Position numbers and translations under genes: made by a program. A DNA stretch of 64,000 nucleotides from Arenibacter sp. F26102 (lineage in GTDB: Bacteria > Bacteroidota > Bacteroidia > Flavobacteriales > Flavobacteriaceae), in the NCBI RefSeq assembly GCF_023015865.1, contig NZ_JALKBC010000001.1, forward strand, positions 1 through 64,000. Reading direction: 5' to 3'. Under the pieces are notes generated by a model that saw only the letters and a list, made by a program, of their open reading frames with translations, was not told the DNA's origin and did not search any database. This document shows, piece by piece, positions 26,646 to 35,322 of this stretch (positions are counted from its first letter, which is position 1; each line of letters opens with the position of its first letter).

Positions 26646-28514
26646 ATGAAATATAACAAGGGACTTTTTATAGGTTTAGTTGTAGCGATCCTAAGCTTAA
26701 CATCTACATTGGAAGCACAAAACAATACTTCTTACTGGCAGCAACATGTAGATTATGCAATGGAAGTAGACGTGGACGTTAAAAATTACCAATATAGCGG
26801 TACCCAAAAATTGGTCTATACCAATAACTCTCCAGATGAACTGAGCCGAGTATATTATCATCTATTTTTCAACGCCTTTCAACCGGGCAGTGAAATGGAC
26901 ATGCGTTTACAAAGCATCGCTGACCCAGACGGTAGAATGATGGAAGAAGGGAAAAGCCGAATAGCAAGCCTCTCCCCTGATGAAATAGGATATCTCCGGG
27001 TTACTTCCCTTACTCAGGACAACCTAGCGGTTTCCTATGTGGAAGAAGGTACCGTTTTGGTTGTTGAATTAAATAAACCTATTGCCGCAGGCGGAAAAAC
27101 TACCTTTGAAATGACCTTTAACGGACAAATACCTTTGCAAATAAGACGAGGTGGTAGAAACAGCAGTGAGGGTGTGGCGTTATCCATGAGTCAGTGGTAT
27201 CCAAAAATGGCCGAATACGACTTTGAAGGCTGGCATGCCGATCCCTATATAGCCCGTGAATTTCATGGGGTATGGGGCAATTTTGATGTGAAACTGACCT
27301 TGGACAAAAAATATGTAGTAGGTGGAACTGGATATTTACAAAATGCCCAAGAAATAGGTCATGGTTATGAAGCTCCAGGGTCAAAAATAAAAAAGACCAA
27401 GGGAAAAACACTTACTTGGCATTTTAAAGCCCCAATGGTCCACGATTTTATGTGGGCTGCCGACCCAGATTACATACACGATACCCTACAGGTAGAAAAT
27501 GGCCCGATGCTACATTTTTTCTACAAGAACGATAAGGATATCATAGAAAATTGGAAAAAACTACAGCCTAAAACGGCTGAGGCCATGCAGTTTTTCAATA
27601 AAAATATCGGCGATTATCCTTATGAGCAATACTCAGTAATACAAGGGGGCGACGGTGGCATGGAATACGCAATGAGTACCCTGATCACCGGAGGCAGAAA
27701 TTTTGGAAGTCTGGTAGGCGTTATGGTCCACGAAATGGCCCATTCCTGGTTTCAGCATGTACTGGCAAGCAACGAATCCAAACACGAATGGATGGACGAA
27801 GGCTTCACCAGCTTTATCTCGACCTTATGTATGAACCAAATCATGAACCAAAATAAGGATAACCCCTTTGAAAGTTCCTATCAAGGGTACTACAATTTGG
27901 TGGCTTCCGGTAAAGAACAGCCCCAAACTACCCACGCTGATAGGTATGAACTAAATTTTGCCTATGGGGTTGCCGCATATAGCAAGGGTGCAATATTCTT
28001 ATCGCAATTAGGCTATATCATTGGGCAGGATAAGCTTATGGAGACCCTAAGAAAGTATTATCAGGACTTTAAATTTAAACACCCTACGCCAAACGATATT
28101 AAAAGAACCGCCGAAAAGGTATCCGGTATAGAGTTGGACTGGTATCTTACCGATTGGACGCAAACGACCAATACCATAGATTATGGCATTAAGGCCGTGG
28201 AGGCAGAGGGGCAAAAGACAAAGGTAAGCTTGGAGCGCCTTGGTCTTATGCCCATGCCCATAGATGTTTTGGTATTGTACAAGGATGGTACACAAGAAAC
28301 GTTTTACGCACCCTTACGTATGATGCGCGGAGAAAAAGAGAATCCGTATGCCAATTTAAAGAGGACTACATTGCCGGATTGGCCTTGGGCATATCCCAAC
28401 TATGATTTTATCTTGGATAAATCACTTAACAATATTAAGGCCATTGTATTGGATCCATCCCAACTTATGGCCGATATAGATCCCGAAAATAATGTTTGGC
28501 AAGGACAGGAGTAA
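26646..28514 (+). CDS. M1-family metallopeptidase, secreted
   Basis: A 622-residue zinc aminopeptidase-like enzyme with a cleavable signal peptide (LFIGLVVAILSLTSTLEAQ). The N-terminal domain is M1-type beta-sandwich. The zinc motif is HEMAHSW (His 362, Glu 363, His 366), with the third ligand Glu in HEWMDEGF (about 385). The GAMEN-like segment appears as GGMEYAM (about 337). It is expected in the periplasm or on the surface. There is no T9SS sorting tail. Confidence 0.9.
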   Translation: MKYNKGLFIGLVVAILSLTSTLEAQNNTSYWQQHVDYAMEVDVDVKNYQYSGTQKLVYTNNSPDELSRVYYHLFFNAFQPGSEMDMRLQSIADPDGRMMEEGKSRIASLSPDEIGYLRVTSLTQDNLAVSYVEEGTVLVVELNKPIAAGGKTTFEMTFNGQIPLQIRRGGRNSSEGVALSMSQWYPKMAEYDFEGWHADPYIAREFHGVWGNFDVKLTLDKKYVVGGTGYLQNAQEIGHGYEAPGSKIKKTKGKTLTWHFKAPMVHDFMWAADPDYIHDTLQVENGPMLHFFYKNDKDIIENWKKLQPKTAEAMQFFNKNIGDYPYEQYSVIQGGDGGMEYAMSTLITGGRNFGSLVGVMVHEMAHSWFQHVLASNESKHEWMDEGFTSFISTLCMNQIMNQNKDNPFESSYQGYYNLVASGKEQPQTTHADRYELNFAYGVAAYSKGAIFLSQLGYIIGQDKLMETLRKYYQDFKFKHPTPNDIKRTAEKVSGIELDWYLTDWTQTTNTIDYGIKAVEAEGQKTKVSLERLGLMPMPIDVLVLYKDGTQETFYAPLRMMRGEKENPYANLKRTTLPDWPWAYPNYDFILDKSLNNIKAIVLDPSQLMADIDPENNVWQGQE

Positions 28515-28530
28515 AAATCAATAAAGTGCT

Positions 28531-28577
28531 AAATCCGTTTAAAATGACTTTTAATAGACATCTTGAACGGATTTTTT
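28531..28577 (+). terminator. Terminator after the M1 peptidase gene
   Basis: A 9-bp perfect stem (AAATCCGTT / AACGGATTT) with a 26-nt loop, then a T-rich run. It separates the M1 gene from the convergent aspartoacylase-like gene. Confidence 0.65.
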
Positions 28578-28581
28578 ATTT

Positions 28582-29769
28582 TTAATACCACCATGTGCCA
28601 CTGTACATCTTATTCTTGGCTGTAGCTTCCCTGCTGCTCATTAAGATTTCATTTTTATTGATCTGCCTATTCCTATAACCCAGTAAGTGAAATAATGGTT
28701 TTGCCAAAAATCTGGCAGTTCTTTCATTTACCAACAAGGTTCCCTTTTTCTTATCTGCCCACGAAACCCCCGGTAAAATTGGAAGCAAGGCCGGTATCCT
28801 TATTTTTCGCAATACCGCGGATAACCATAGGGCCAATTTGGGAATCCTCCGTATCAGAAAAAATCCATCCTCTCCCTGACTTTGATACAAAGGCATAAAA
28901 ATGCTCGATTTTTGCAGGGCCAATACTGCCCTTTTATTATGTTCGGCCAATACTTTTCCTTTGTTTACAATATCAAAACTCTTAAATCCGGGCAACATGG
29001 AGAATTGGTCCTTGGAACCAATTGGATGTCTGTAAATTATTTCATAAAAACTGCCGTTTTTCATGGCAGAGTTTTGAAGTTGAAGGTAATATTCTTCAAA
29101 CCCCTTAACATCCAACCTTTTTAGTGCATCACTATAAACCAGTGCCAACCACATAAAAGCTATACTATTATCTACCGATTCCCTTGCGGTGTGCTGGCCG
29201 GATTCAAAACCCACAGAAAGATAACCCTGTTCGTTGATATAACTAAGTAAAGGGCCCTCTAGATACTCCTCTATCCCCAAAACTATAGGGACCGGAAAAA
29301 GCTTGGAAAATTTCCTGTTGATCAAGGCATCGTTGATAGTAATAAAAGGCAAGGTCTTGCTGGAGGTGGTATGGAAATCAATAAAATAGTAAGGCCCGGA
29401 TTCTGTTTTTAAAATATCCGACAAGACTTGGTGTATGGATAACAACTCCTTGTCCTCGTTAAGCAGTTCATTTTTTGCTTTGCCTTTAATTATTTCAATT
29501 TTTTCATCGGTCCATAACCGGTTTAAGTCACAATCCATAAATCTATTCCCTGCCAAAAGAGCCTCGATATTTCCCCGAATACCATAAATGCTACCATTTA
29601 TAGGTATTTCTTCTTCCTCAATTCTAAGGAAAACCTCATGTATAGCCATTTCTCCAGAGGGCTCATTGCCATGAATACCACCAAAGAATACCAAGGTAGG
29701 ACCATTGTTGCTACCGTTTAATTGACCTATGATCCGGTTATTGCCAGTTTGGTTTGCCAAGTTGGTCAT
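28582..29769 (-). CDS. Succinylglutamate desuccinylase/aspartoacylase-family hydrolase
   Basis: A 395-residue zinc amidohydrolase of the M14 AstE/AspA type. Zinc ligands are visible as His-x-x-Glu in GGIHGNEPSGE (about 34-37) and His in FIDFHTTS (about 125). DCDLNRLW carries the substrate-binding Asn-Arg. About 100 extra C-terminal residues follow the usual fold. It starts in an ATGA overlap with the upstream GCS2-CBS gene, so the two are coupled. The hydrolase may cleave the amide bond made by that ligase, or act on a related N-acyl amino acid; both are inference. Confidence 0.85.
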   Translation of the reverse strand: MTNLANQTGNNRIIGQLNGSNNGPTLVFFGGIHGNEPSGEMAIHEVFLRIEEEEIPINGSIYGIRGNIEALLAGNRFMDCDLNRLWTDEKIEIIKGKAKNELLNEDKELLSIHQVLSDILKTESGPYYFIDFHTTSSKTLPFITINDALINRKFSKLFPVPIVLGIEEYLEGPLLSYINEQGYLSVGFESGQHTARESVDNSIAFMWLALVYSDALKRLDVKGFEEYYLQLQNSAMKNGSFYEIIYRHPIGSKDQFSMLPGFKSFDIVNKGKVLAEHNKRAVLALQKSSIFMPLYQSQGEDGFFLIRRIPKLALWLSAVLRKIRIPALLPILPGVSWADKKKGTLLVNERTARFLAKPLFHLLGYRNRQINKNEILMSSREATAKNKMYSGTWWY

Positions 29770-31616
29770 AAGTCCTTTGTAGTAATAATACCCACCAATT
29801 TTTTACCGTGGACAACAGGTAAACAATTTATACCATTCTCTTCCATTAAGGTTCTTGCCCTGTTCATACTTTCATCTTCAGTTATGGTAATGAGTTCTGT
29901 TTTCATCATGTCCCTTATACGGTCTTCAACTTTATTCGGATTCTTCAAATACTCCTTGAGATCGGTCCAAGTTAACAATCCAACCAGATCCAAATCATCA
30001 TTGAGTATGGGTATATGATGAATATTTTTCCACTGCATCATTTTCAATACCAATTCCGAACTATCGCTATCTTGCGCAGTTATGGTCTTTGTGTTCATGT
30101 TTTGGTAAACTTTTTTATCCTTTTTATTTAGAACAAATTCATCTCCTCTTGGCAATTGCCAAGCATCTACCGGATAACCCTTTTGTTGACTCTTATACAT
30201 TTTGGCCGTTAAGATGGTCAACGCCTCGGGTAGCTTATATTCCTTTCTAAGTTTTCTATAACTTTTAACCATCCATCTGGAACCATTGGCCGATCCGATC
30301 CTTTTTTCAATAATTTTTAAATAATGCTCAGCATCCTTTGGTGCCACCCCCATACTATACAAACCCTTAAAAGCCATCGGCAATAAGTGATCCAACAATA
30401 ATTGCTGACTGGATAGAAGTTGTCCATCCCAATAAAACTGGGCTGCCATACCATATCTTGCGGCACTGAAAAAATTGCCTTTAACATCGTTGAAATCCAT
30501 CTTGGTGTGGATGGAATCATACTTTTTAGGCCTACCCAGCATAACGCCTACCCATAGCATCATATTCGCAATTTCATCTTCCGTAGTGGGTCCGGATGGG
30601 ATATACCTGTTCTCAATTCTAATGTGAGGCTTGCCATTTGTAATGCCATAGCAGATACGGTTCCAGGTATACACCGTACCGTTATGGAGTGCCAGTGCCT
30701 TTAACTTAGGTATTTTTCCCTGTTTCAATTCGCTTAGGCTGTCCACTTGGACATTGGAGGTAAGAAGGCTTCTAAATCCCGTTATGGATTCTTTAAAATA
30801 ATCCACAACTGTGCCCCTTGCCCAGTTATTACCAAAATTGACCCTTGGTTCCCGCTCATTCAATAAAAAGGAGCTGGCCCTGGTATCCACACTTTGTGTA
30901 AATAGGGCAATTCTGGTTTCTTCCCACAACTCCCTACCAAAAAGCATAGGGGAATTGGTACAAATGGACAGAATTGGTCCTGCTATGGCTTGGGACCAAT
31001 TATAAGTGTCCACAAAATCATACGGATCTATCTGTAAGTGCGATTGGAAACTGGTATTGCATCCTTCATATAAAACGGAGTCGTGGTGAATGTTTAATTC
31101 ATCCACCCCTTTAATATGAAGTTCTATATCCTTGTTTCTTATTTCCTTAATAACCTCGTTCAGTACCTGATAGCGGGCAATTGGAGTCATATACCCAATA
31201 TCCAAATGCCTTTTTGAAATGGTCGGCAAAATTCCGCAGAGTATTATCTTATTGCCATATTCCTCAGCTGCCTTGTCGGCCTTTGCCAATAAATGATCTA
31301 GCTGTAAATGCATTTCCGAAAAGCAATTCCCGGTCAACAGAATTGGATCTAAATTAATTTCCAGATTGTATAGGGCCAATTCGGTGGTAAAATGAGGGTC
31401 ATCTATATCTTTAAGAATTTCCAATGCCTTGTTGGACGGCTGCCATGAGCTATCTACCAAACAAAATTCCTGTTCGGCACCAATTCTAATCGGACTTCGT
31501 TCAAACAACTTGTTTTCCAGTATTTGTTCCAAGGCCGTGATGTCTGCCAACAATTGTTTTATATACCTAGCCTTAAGAGGATTGTTCCTTAATTTTTCAA
31601 CTTGCAATTCTCCCAT
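29766..31616 (-). CDS. Glutamate-cysteine ligase-family (GCS2) protein with CBS pair
   Basis: A 616-residue protein. Residues 15-400 match the GCS2 carboxylate-amine ligase family (IGAEQEFCLVD, ELALYNLEINLDP, HIRIENRYIPSGPTTEDEI). The family joins amino acids through gamma-glutamyl or similar amide bonds with ATP. From about 480 two CBS domains follow (HHIPILNDDLDLVGLLTWTD, then NCLPVVHGKKLVGIITTKDL), which usually bind adenine nucleotides and regulate. The CBS fusion is unusual for glutathione enzymes, so true gamma-glutamylcysteine synthesis is uncertain. It overlaps the hydrolase gene at 28582 by 4 nt. Confidence 0.85.
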   Translation of the reverse strand: MGELQVEKLRNNPLKARYIKQLLADITALEQILENKLFERSPIRIGAEQEFCLVDSSWQPSNKALEILKDIDDPHFTTELALYNLEINLDPILLTGNCFSEMHLQLDHLLAKADKAAEEYGNKIILCGILPTISKRHLDIGYMTPIARYQVLNEVIKEIRNKDIELHIKGVDELNIHHDSVLYEGCNTSFQSHLQIDPYDFVDTYNWSQAIAGPILSICTNSPMLFGRELWEETRIALFTQSVDTRASSFLLNEREPRVNFGNNWARGTVVDYFKESITGFRSLLTSNVQVDSLSELKQGKIPKLKALALHNGTVYTWNRICYGITNGKPHIRIENRYIPSGPTTEDEIANMMLWVGVMLGRPKKYDSIHTKMDFNDVKGNFFSAARYGMAAQFYWDGQLLSSQQLLLDHLLPMAFKGLYSMGVAPKDAEHYLKIIEKRIGSANGSRWMVKSYRKLRKEYKLPEALTILTAKMYKSQQKGYPVDAWQLPRGDEFVLNKKDKKVYQNMNTKTITAQDSDSSELVLKMMQWKNIHHIPILNDDLDLVGLLTWTDLKEYLKNPNKVEDRIRDMMKTELITITEDESMNRARTLMEENGINCLPVVHGKKLVGIITTKDL

Positions 31617-31719
31617 ATATCCATGTTTAGCGTTTTAATAAAAATGTAACCTAAGATAAGGGCTAAGGAGATTTTGTACTATGATGATTGTCATATCCCA
31701 TAACTGTGGTTTTTATTTT

Positions 31720-31727
31720 TACTTTTG
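31720..31727 (+). promoter_or_regulatory. -7 promoter element of rnpA
   Basis: TACTTTTG matches TAnnTTTG and ends 6 nt before the preferred ATG of rnpA at 31734. It predicts a nearly leaderless transcript carrying rnpA and the S41 protease gene. No clear -33 TTG at standard spacing. Confidence 0.45.
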
Positions 31728-31733
31728 CGGAGA

Positions 31734-32117
31734 ATGTCGTTTAGATTCCCAAAAACAGAAAAGCTAAAGAGCAAAAAACTAATTGAGCAGTTGTTTGCCG
31801 AAGGGGTTGGTATTACCAATTATCCCATTAAACTTGTATACCTTAAAACCACCTTTGAAGATGCTTCCAAATGTAAGGTAGGGGTAACCGTTTCAAAAAG
31901 AAACTTTAAAAGTGCCGTAAAAAGAAACCGTATTAAAAGATTGATGCGCGAAAGCTACAGGCTGAACAAACACCTAATTTTTAACAACATAGAGGGCGAC
32001 TTTGCGTTTATGTTTTTATACCTTGGCAAGGAGATACCATCGCAATCCAGAATAACGGATGCTATGGTTCCCCTTATGCAGAAATTTGTTGGTCAATTGG
32101 CAAAGGGTAGCAAATAA
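31734..32117 (+). CDS. rnpA: Ribonuclease P protein component
   Basis: The basic protein subunit of RNase P, which trims tRNA 5' ends. It is about 127 residues. The N-terminus has SFRFPKTEKLKSKKLIEQLF, and the diagnostic RNR-type motif appears as KRNFKSAVKRNRIKRLMRE (about 58-76). The ATG at 31734 is preferred to a TTG at 31725 that overlaps the promoter element. No rpmH gene is upstream, unlike the classical order in many bacteria. The S41 protease gene follows after 11 nt. Confidence 0.93.
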   Translation: MSFRFPKTEKLKSKKLIEQLFAEGVGITNYPIKLVYLKTTFEDASKCKVGVTVSKRNFKSAVKRNRIKRLMRESYRLNKHLIFNNIEGDFAFMFLYLGKEIPSQSRITDAMVPLMQKFVGQLAKGSK

Positions 32118-32128
32118 ATTATGAACTA

Positions 32129-33757
32129 ATGAAAGAGATATTAAAGAAGAGGGTACTTATTCCCATTATCGCAATTACCCTATTAATTGCAGGAAGTAGT
32201 TTTAAGGGCGATTTTTTTGAGATTGCCAAACAGATCGAAATTTTTACTACCCTATTCAAAGAGTTGAACATGAACTATGTGGATGAGACCAATCCAGCAG
32301 AACTAATGGATACGGCCATTAAAAACATGTTGGAAGAGCTTGATCCCTATACCAAATTCCTTAACGAACAAGACGTAGAATCCTTCAAAATAAACAATGC
32401 CGGGGAATATTCCGGTATTGGGGCAATAGTAAGAAGTTACAAGGATAAAATAGTTATTGTTGAACCTTACAAGGGCTATCCAGCCGATAAGGCGGGACTT
32501 AAGGCAGGGGACGAAATTATTAAGATTGGTGATATTGCCATAGCAGATGTTAAGGATGATGCGGACGAACTTTTAAAGGGTGCCAGCAACACAAGTGTGG
32601 GCATTACCTATGTTAGACAGGGAGAGACCAAATCTACCACTGTAAATAGGGAATCCATAGAAGTAGACGCTGTTCCTTATTATAAAATGATCAACGGTAA
32701 TACAGGTTATATTGTTCTATTAAAATTTAATAAGAAAGCTACGGAGCAAACAAAAAAAGCACTCCTTGATCTTAAAAACGATGGAGCCAATAAAATTATT
32801 CTGGACCTAAGGGATAATCCTGGAGGCCTATTGAGTGAAGCCATAAACGTTACCAATCTTTTTATCCCTAAAGGAGAACTTGTGGTAACCACTAAATCCA
32901 AAGTAAAAAAATTCAATCGGGAATATAAAACTACCAACCAGCCAGTGGATACCGAAATACCATTGGTAGTATTGGTCAACGGCAGAAGTGCCTCGGCCAG
33001 TGAAATTGTCTCGGGCAGTCTACAGGATTTGGACCGTGCCGTGATAGTAGGGGCAAGAAGCTTTGGCAAGGGATTGGTACAGCGTCCTTTAAAACTTACT
33101 TATGGCACCCAATTAAAAGTAACCATCTCCAGATATTATACGGCATCCGGAAGATGTATTCAATCTTTGGATTATTGGAATAGGGATGAGAATGGAAATG
33201 CAGTTAAAAATACCCAATTTAGGGATTTCAAAACCAAAAATGGACGTAAAGTACAAGATGGAGGCGGTGTTTTACCCGATATAGAAATTGCTGCCGCCAA
33301 AACAAATACACTTACCCAAGCCCTGCTATCGGGTAACGTTATTTTTGATTTCGCCACCGACTATTATTATAACAATACCTTAGAAAAGGTAATGGATTTC
33401 AGCTTTAACGATGTTAATTTCACATCATTTAAGAATTATGTGTCCAAAAGTAATTTTGACTTTGAAACCAAAGCTGAAAAAGCGCTTAAGGAAGCCATGG
33501 CGGGAGAGGACAGCGCCCTTTATAGCAATTCCGTTACCGCAAACTATAAATCACTTTTGTTGGAAATGGACAAAAGCAAGATTATGGCCTTGGATAAATA
33601 CAAAGCGGAAATACAAAAGAATTTGGAGGATGAGATTCTGAAACGTTATTTCTACAGGGAAGGACTTTATGATTATCATCTACAAAATGACGAAGCCATA
33701 ATGACTGCTTCCGTCCTATTAAATGATAATGGTAAGTATCGGGATATCCTAAAATAA
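32129..33757 (+). CDS. S41-family C-terminal processing peptidase
   Basis: A 542-residue periplasmic protease with an N-terminal membrane anchor or signal (LIPIIAITLLIAGSSF). A PDZ domain spans about 85-170 (GIGAIVRSYKDKIVIVEPYK, then KAGLKAGDEIIKIGD). The catalytic Ser is in GRSASASEIVSG (about 291) and the Lys in RSFGKGLVQ (about 314). It is co-transcribed with rnpA, an arrangement common in flavobacteria. The ~190-residue C-terminal extension is helical and unassigned. Confidence 0.93.
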   Translation: MKEILKKRVLIPIIAITLLIAGSSFKGDFFEIAKQIEIFTTLFKELNMNYVDETNPAELMDTAIKNMLEELDPYTKFLNEQDVESFKINNAGEYSGIGAIVRSYKDKIVIVEPYKGYPADKAGLKAGDEIIKIGDIAIADVKDDADELLKGASNTSVGITYVRQGETKSTTVNRESIEVDAVPYYKMINGNTGYIVLLKFNKKATEQTKKALLDLKNDGANKIILDLRDNPGGLLSEAINVTNLFIPKGELVVTTKSKVKKFNREYKTTNQPVDTEIPLVVLVNGRSASASEIVSGSLQDLDRAVIVGARSFGKGLVQRPLKLTYGTQLKVTISRYYTASGRCIQSLDYWNRDENGNAVKNTQFRDFKTKNGRKVQDGGGVLPDIEIAAAKTNTLTQALLSGNVIFDFATDYYYNNTLEKVMDFSFNDVNFTSFKNYVSKSNFDFETKAEKALKEAMAGEDSALYSNSVTANYKSLLLEMDKSKIMALDKYKAEIQKNLEDEILKRYFYREGLYDYHLQNDEAIMTASVLLNDNGKYRDILK

Positions 33758-33789
33758 TCGCTACTCCGAGAACCAATGTTCTTTACTCC

Positions 33790-34896
33790 TTATATCTTAA
33801 AATATACCTTCTTTTGATCTAAAAAGTAGGTTAAATACCAAAACATAAATAGTACAAATAAGGAATTTATTACCCATATTAATCCTTCCTGTACACCTAA
33901 AGGAGCCAATATTCCTTCGGTAAAAATATGCCCAAAATCTCTAAACCATTGAGCCCCCACTGTTTCGGCAAACAAATAAATAAAAATGGAATTGGTCCCC
34001 ACAACAGAAAAGATCTTCAACCATTTGTTCTTATGGTCCTTAATGTCTATCCACCAGTAAAATAATGCCAATGCCAGCAATGCCCATCCTCCCGATGCCA
34101 GGGTAAATGAGGTCGTTGCTATTCTTTTTATGATTGGTGTTATTCCTAATAAATCCATCCCATAGCCCACAACAAGTAAGGCTGCTCCCCACATTAATAT
34201 GGGACTTAACTTTTCCTTGCCCGATTTATTGGAAAGCAACAATTGGCCACAGATAACACCAATTACCGTATGGACCGCAGTAGGCAGAAAATTGATGAAA
34301 ACCCAGCCTCCGCTATTAATTTTACCCATCACCAACATATCTATCCAAGATCCAAAACTTTGTCCTTGATTATAAGGATCCTGTGGGTTATAAACCCGAT
34401 ATAGAATTTCGGTTAGTATTAAAATCCCAAGACAAATTATTATCTGGGTGCGGTGCGGAAGATTCATAATGGCGTACGCGATAAGGATTGTAAAAGCCAA
34501 TTGGACCAAAACGTTCCACAGTTCCCATACCAAAGCCTGGCTATATACGCAGTGCAACAATACTCCAAAACTAAAAAGCAAAAAACATCTTCTTAAAATA
34601 TGTTGGGTAGCGGCCTTTCTACTTCCAGTAGCCAAGCGTTTTTTTAGTGAAAATGGCATGGCCACTCCCACAATAAACATAAAGAAAGGCTGTATAAGAT
34701 CCCAAAACCGCAATCCGTTCCAAGGATGATGGTGCAACTGTTCCGCCAATGGGTGCAAAACGGCGTTGTTTTCCGCATAGTCCCCAAAACTCCCGTGAAA
34801 CCCTGCGGCCTCTGCAATGAGTAAAAACATGGTTAATCCTCGAAATACGTCTAGGGAAAATAACCTTTTGGAAAGGTTGGTAGCTTCGTTGGTCAT
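33790..34896 (-). CDS. DUF5009-like membrane acyltransferase
   Basis: A 368-residue protein with about 10 membrane segments, resembling the bacterial relatives of heparan-alpha-glucosaminide N-acetyltransferase. The N-terminus has KRLFSLDVFRGLTMFLLI, and a conserved-looking FWDLIQPFFMFIVGVAMPFS follows (about 65-84). Such proteins sit in carbohydrate loci of Bacteroidota. It is divergent from the sugar-acid cluster starting at 35323, which fits a role with sugars, but the reaction is not known. Confidence 0.8.
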   Translation of the reverse strand: MTNEATNLSKRLFSLDVFRGLTMFLLIAEAAGFHGSFGDYAENNAVLHPLAEQLHHHPWNGLRFWDLIQPFFMFIVGVAMPFSLKKRLATGSRKAATQHILRRCFLLFSFGVLLHCVYSQALVWELWNVLVQLAFTILIAYAIMNLPHRTQIIICLGILILTEILYRVYNPQDPYNQGQSFGSWIDMLVMGKINSGGWVFINFLPTAVHTVIGVICGQLLLSNKSGKEKLSPILMWGAALLVVGYGMDLLGITPIIKRIATTSFTLASGGWALLALALFYWWIDIKDHKNKWLKIFSVVGTNSIFIYLFAETVGAQWFRDFGHIFTEGILAPLGVQEGLIWVINSLFVLFMFWYLTYFLDQKKVYFKI

Positions 34897-35322
34897 TTTG
34901 TATGTGGTTGCTTATTTGGTAGGAACAATGTAGTGATTTTCTAATGACATTCATAAAATATCAAGAATGTTGTCAAATTGCCCCATCCCCATTGGAATAG
35001 TAGAAGCCACTCTTTTTCCCACGGACCAAAATAGTTTAGGCATTAAAGTGTTGCCGCCATGCCGCTTATGAATATTTTAATTAATTTTCGCTTTTTTGAA
35101 GATCTAGGAAAACTAATTTTTCCTGTCCTTCAAAAAACGATGAATAAGTTATAGTACAAATAATTATTTGCTTTATAAACCCTATCCTCTTTCGGGATAT
35201 TTTAAACAGTGCTAAACTGAGCCTTCTTACTATCCAACCAAAATAAAAGAATTTGGTACAAGCAAGAAATATCACCTTTATTCCTTAAAAATTAATTAAT
35301 TTAAGCGATAAAACCACCACCA
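34897..35322. other. Intergenic region upstream of the sugar-acid cluster
   Basis: A 426-bp AT-rich gap between divergent genes. It holds a strong inverted repeat at 35092-35137. No TAnnTTTG element at a convincing distance was found for either gene, and no small gene is supported. Confidence 0.5.
35092..35137. repeat. Long imperfect hairpin
   Basis: Outer arms TTTTTTGAAG / CTTCAAAAAA and inner arms GGAAAA / TTTTCC with short unpaired parts. It is symmetrical with T or A runs on both sides, so it could act as a bidirectional terminator, although it lies between two diverging starts. That position makes a regulatory role possible. Confidence 0.45.

Noticed and set aside
29766-31616. Naming the GCS2 protein gshA.
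   Set aside because: The CBS fusion and the pairing with an amidohydrolase make classical glutathione synthesis doubtful.
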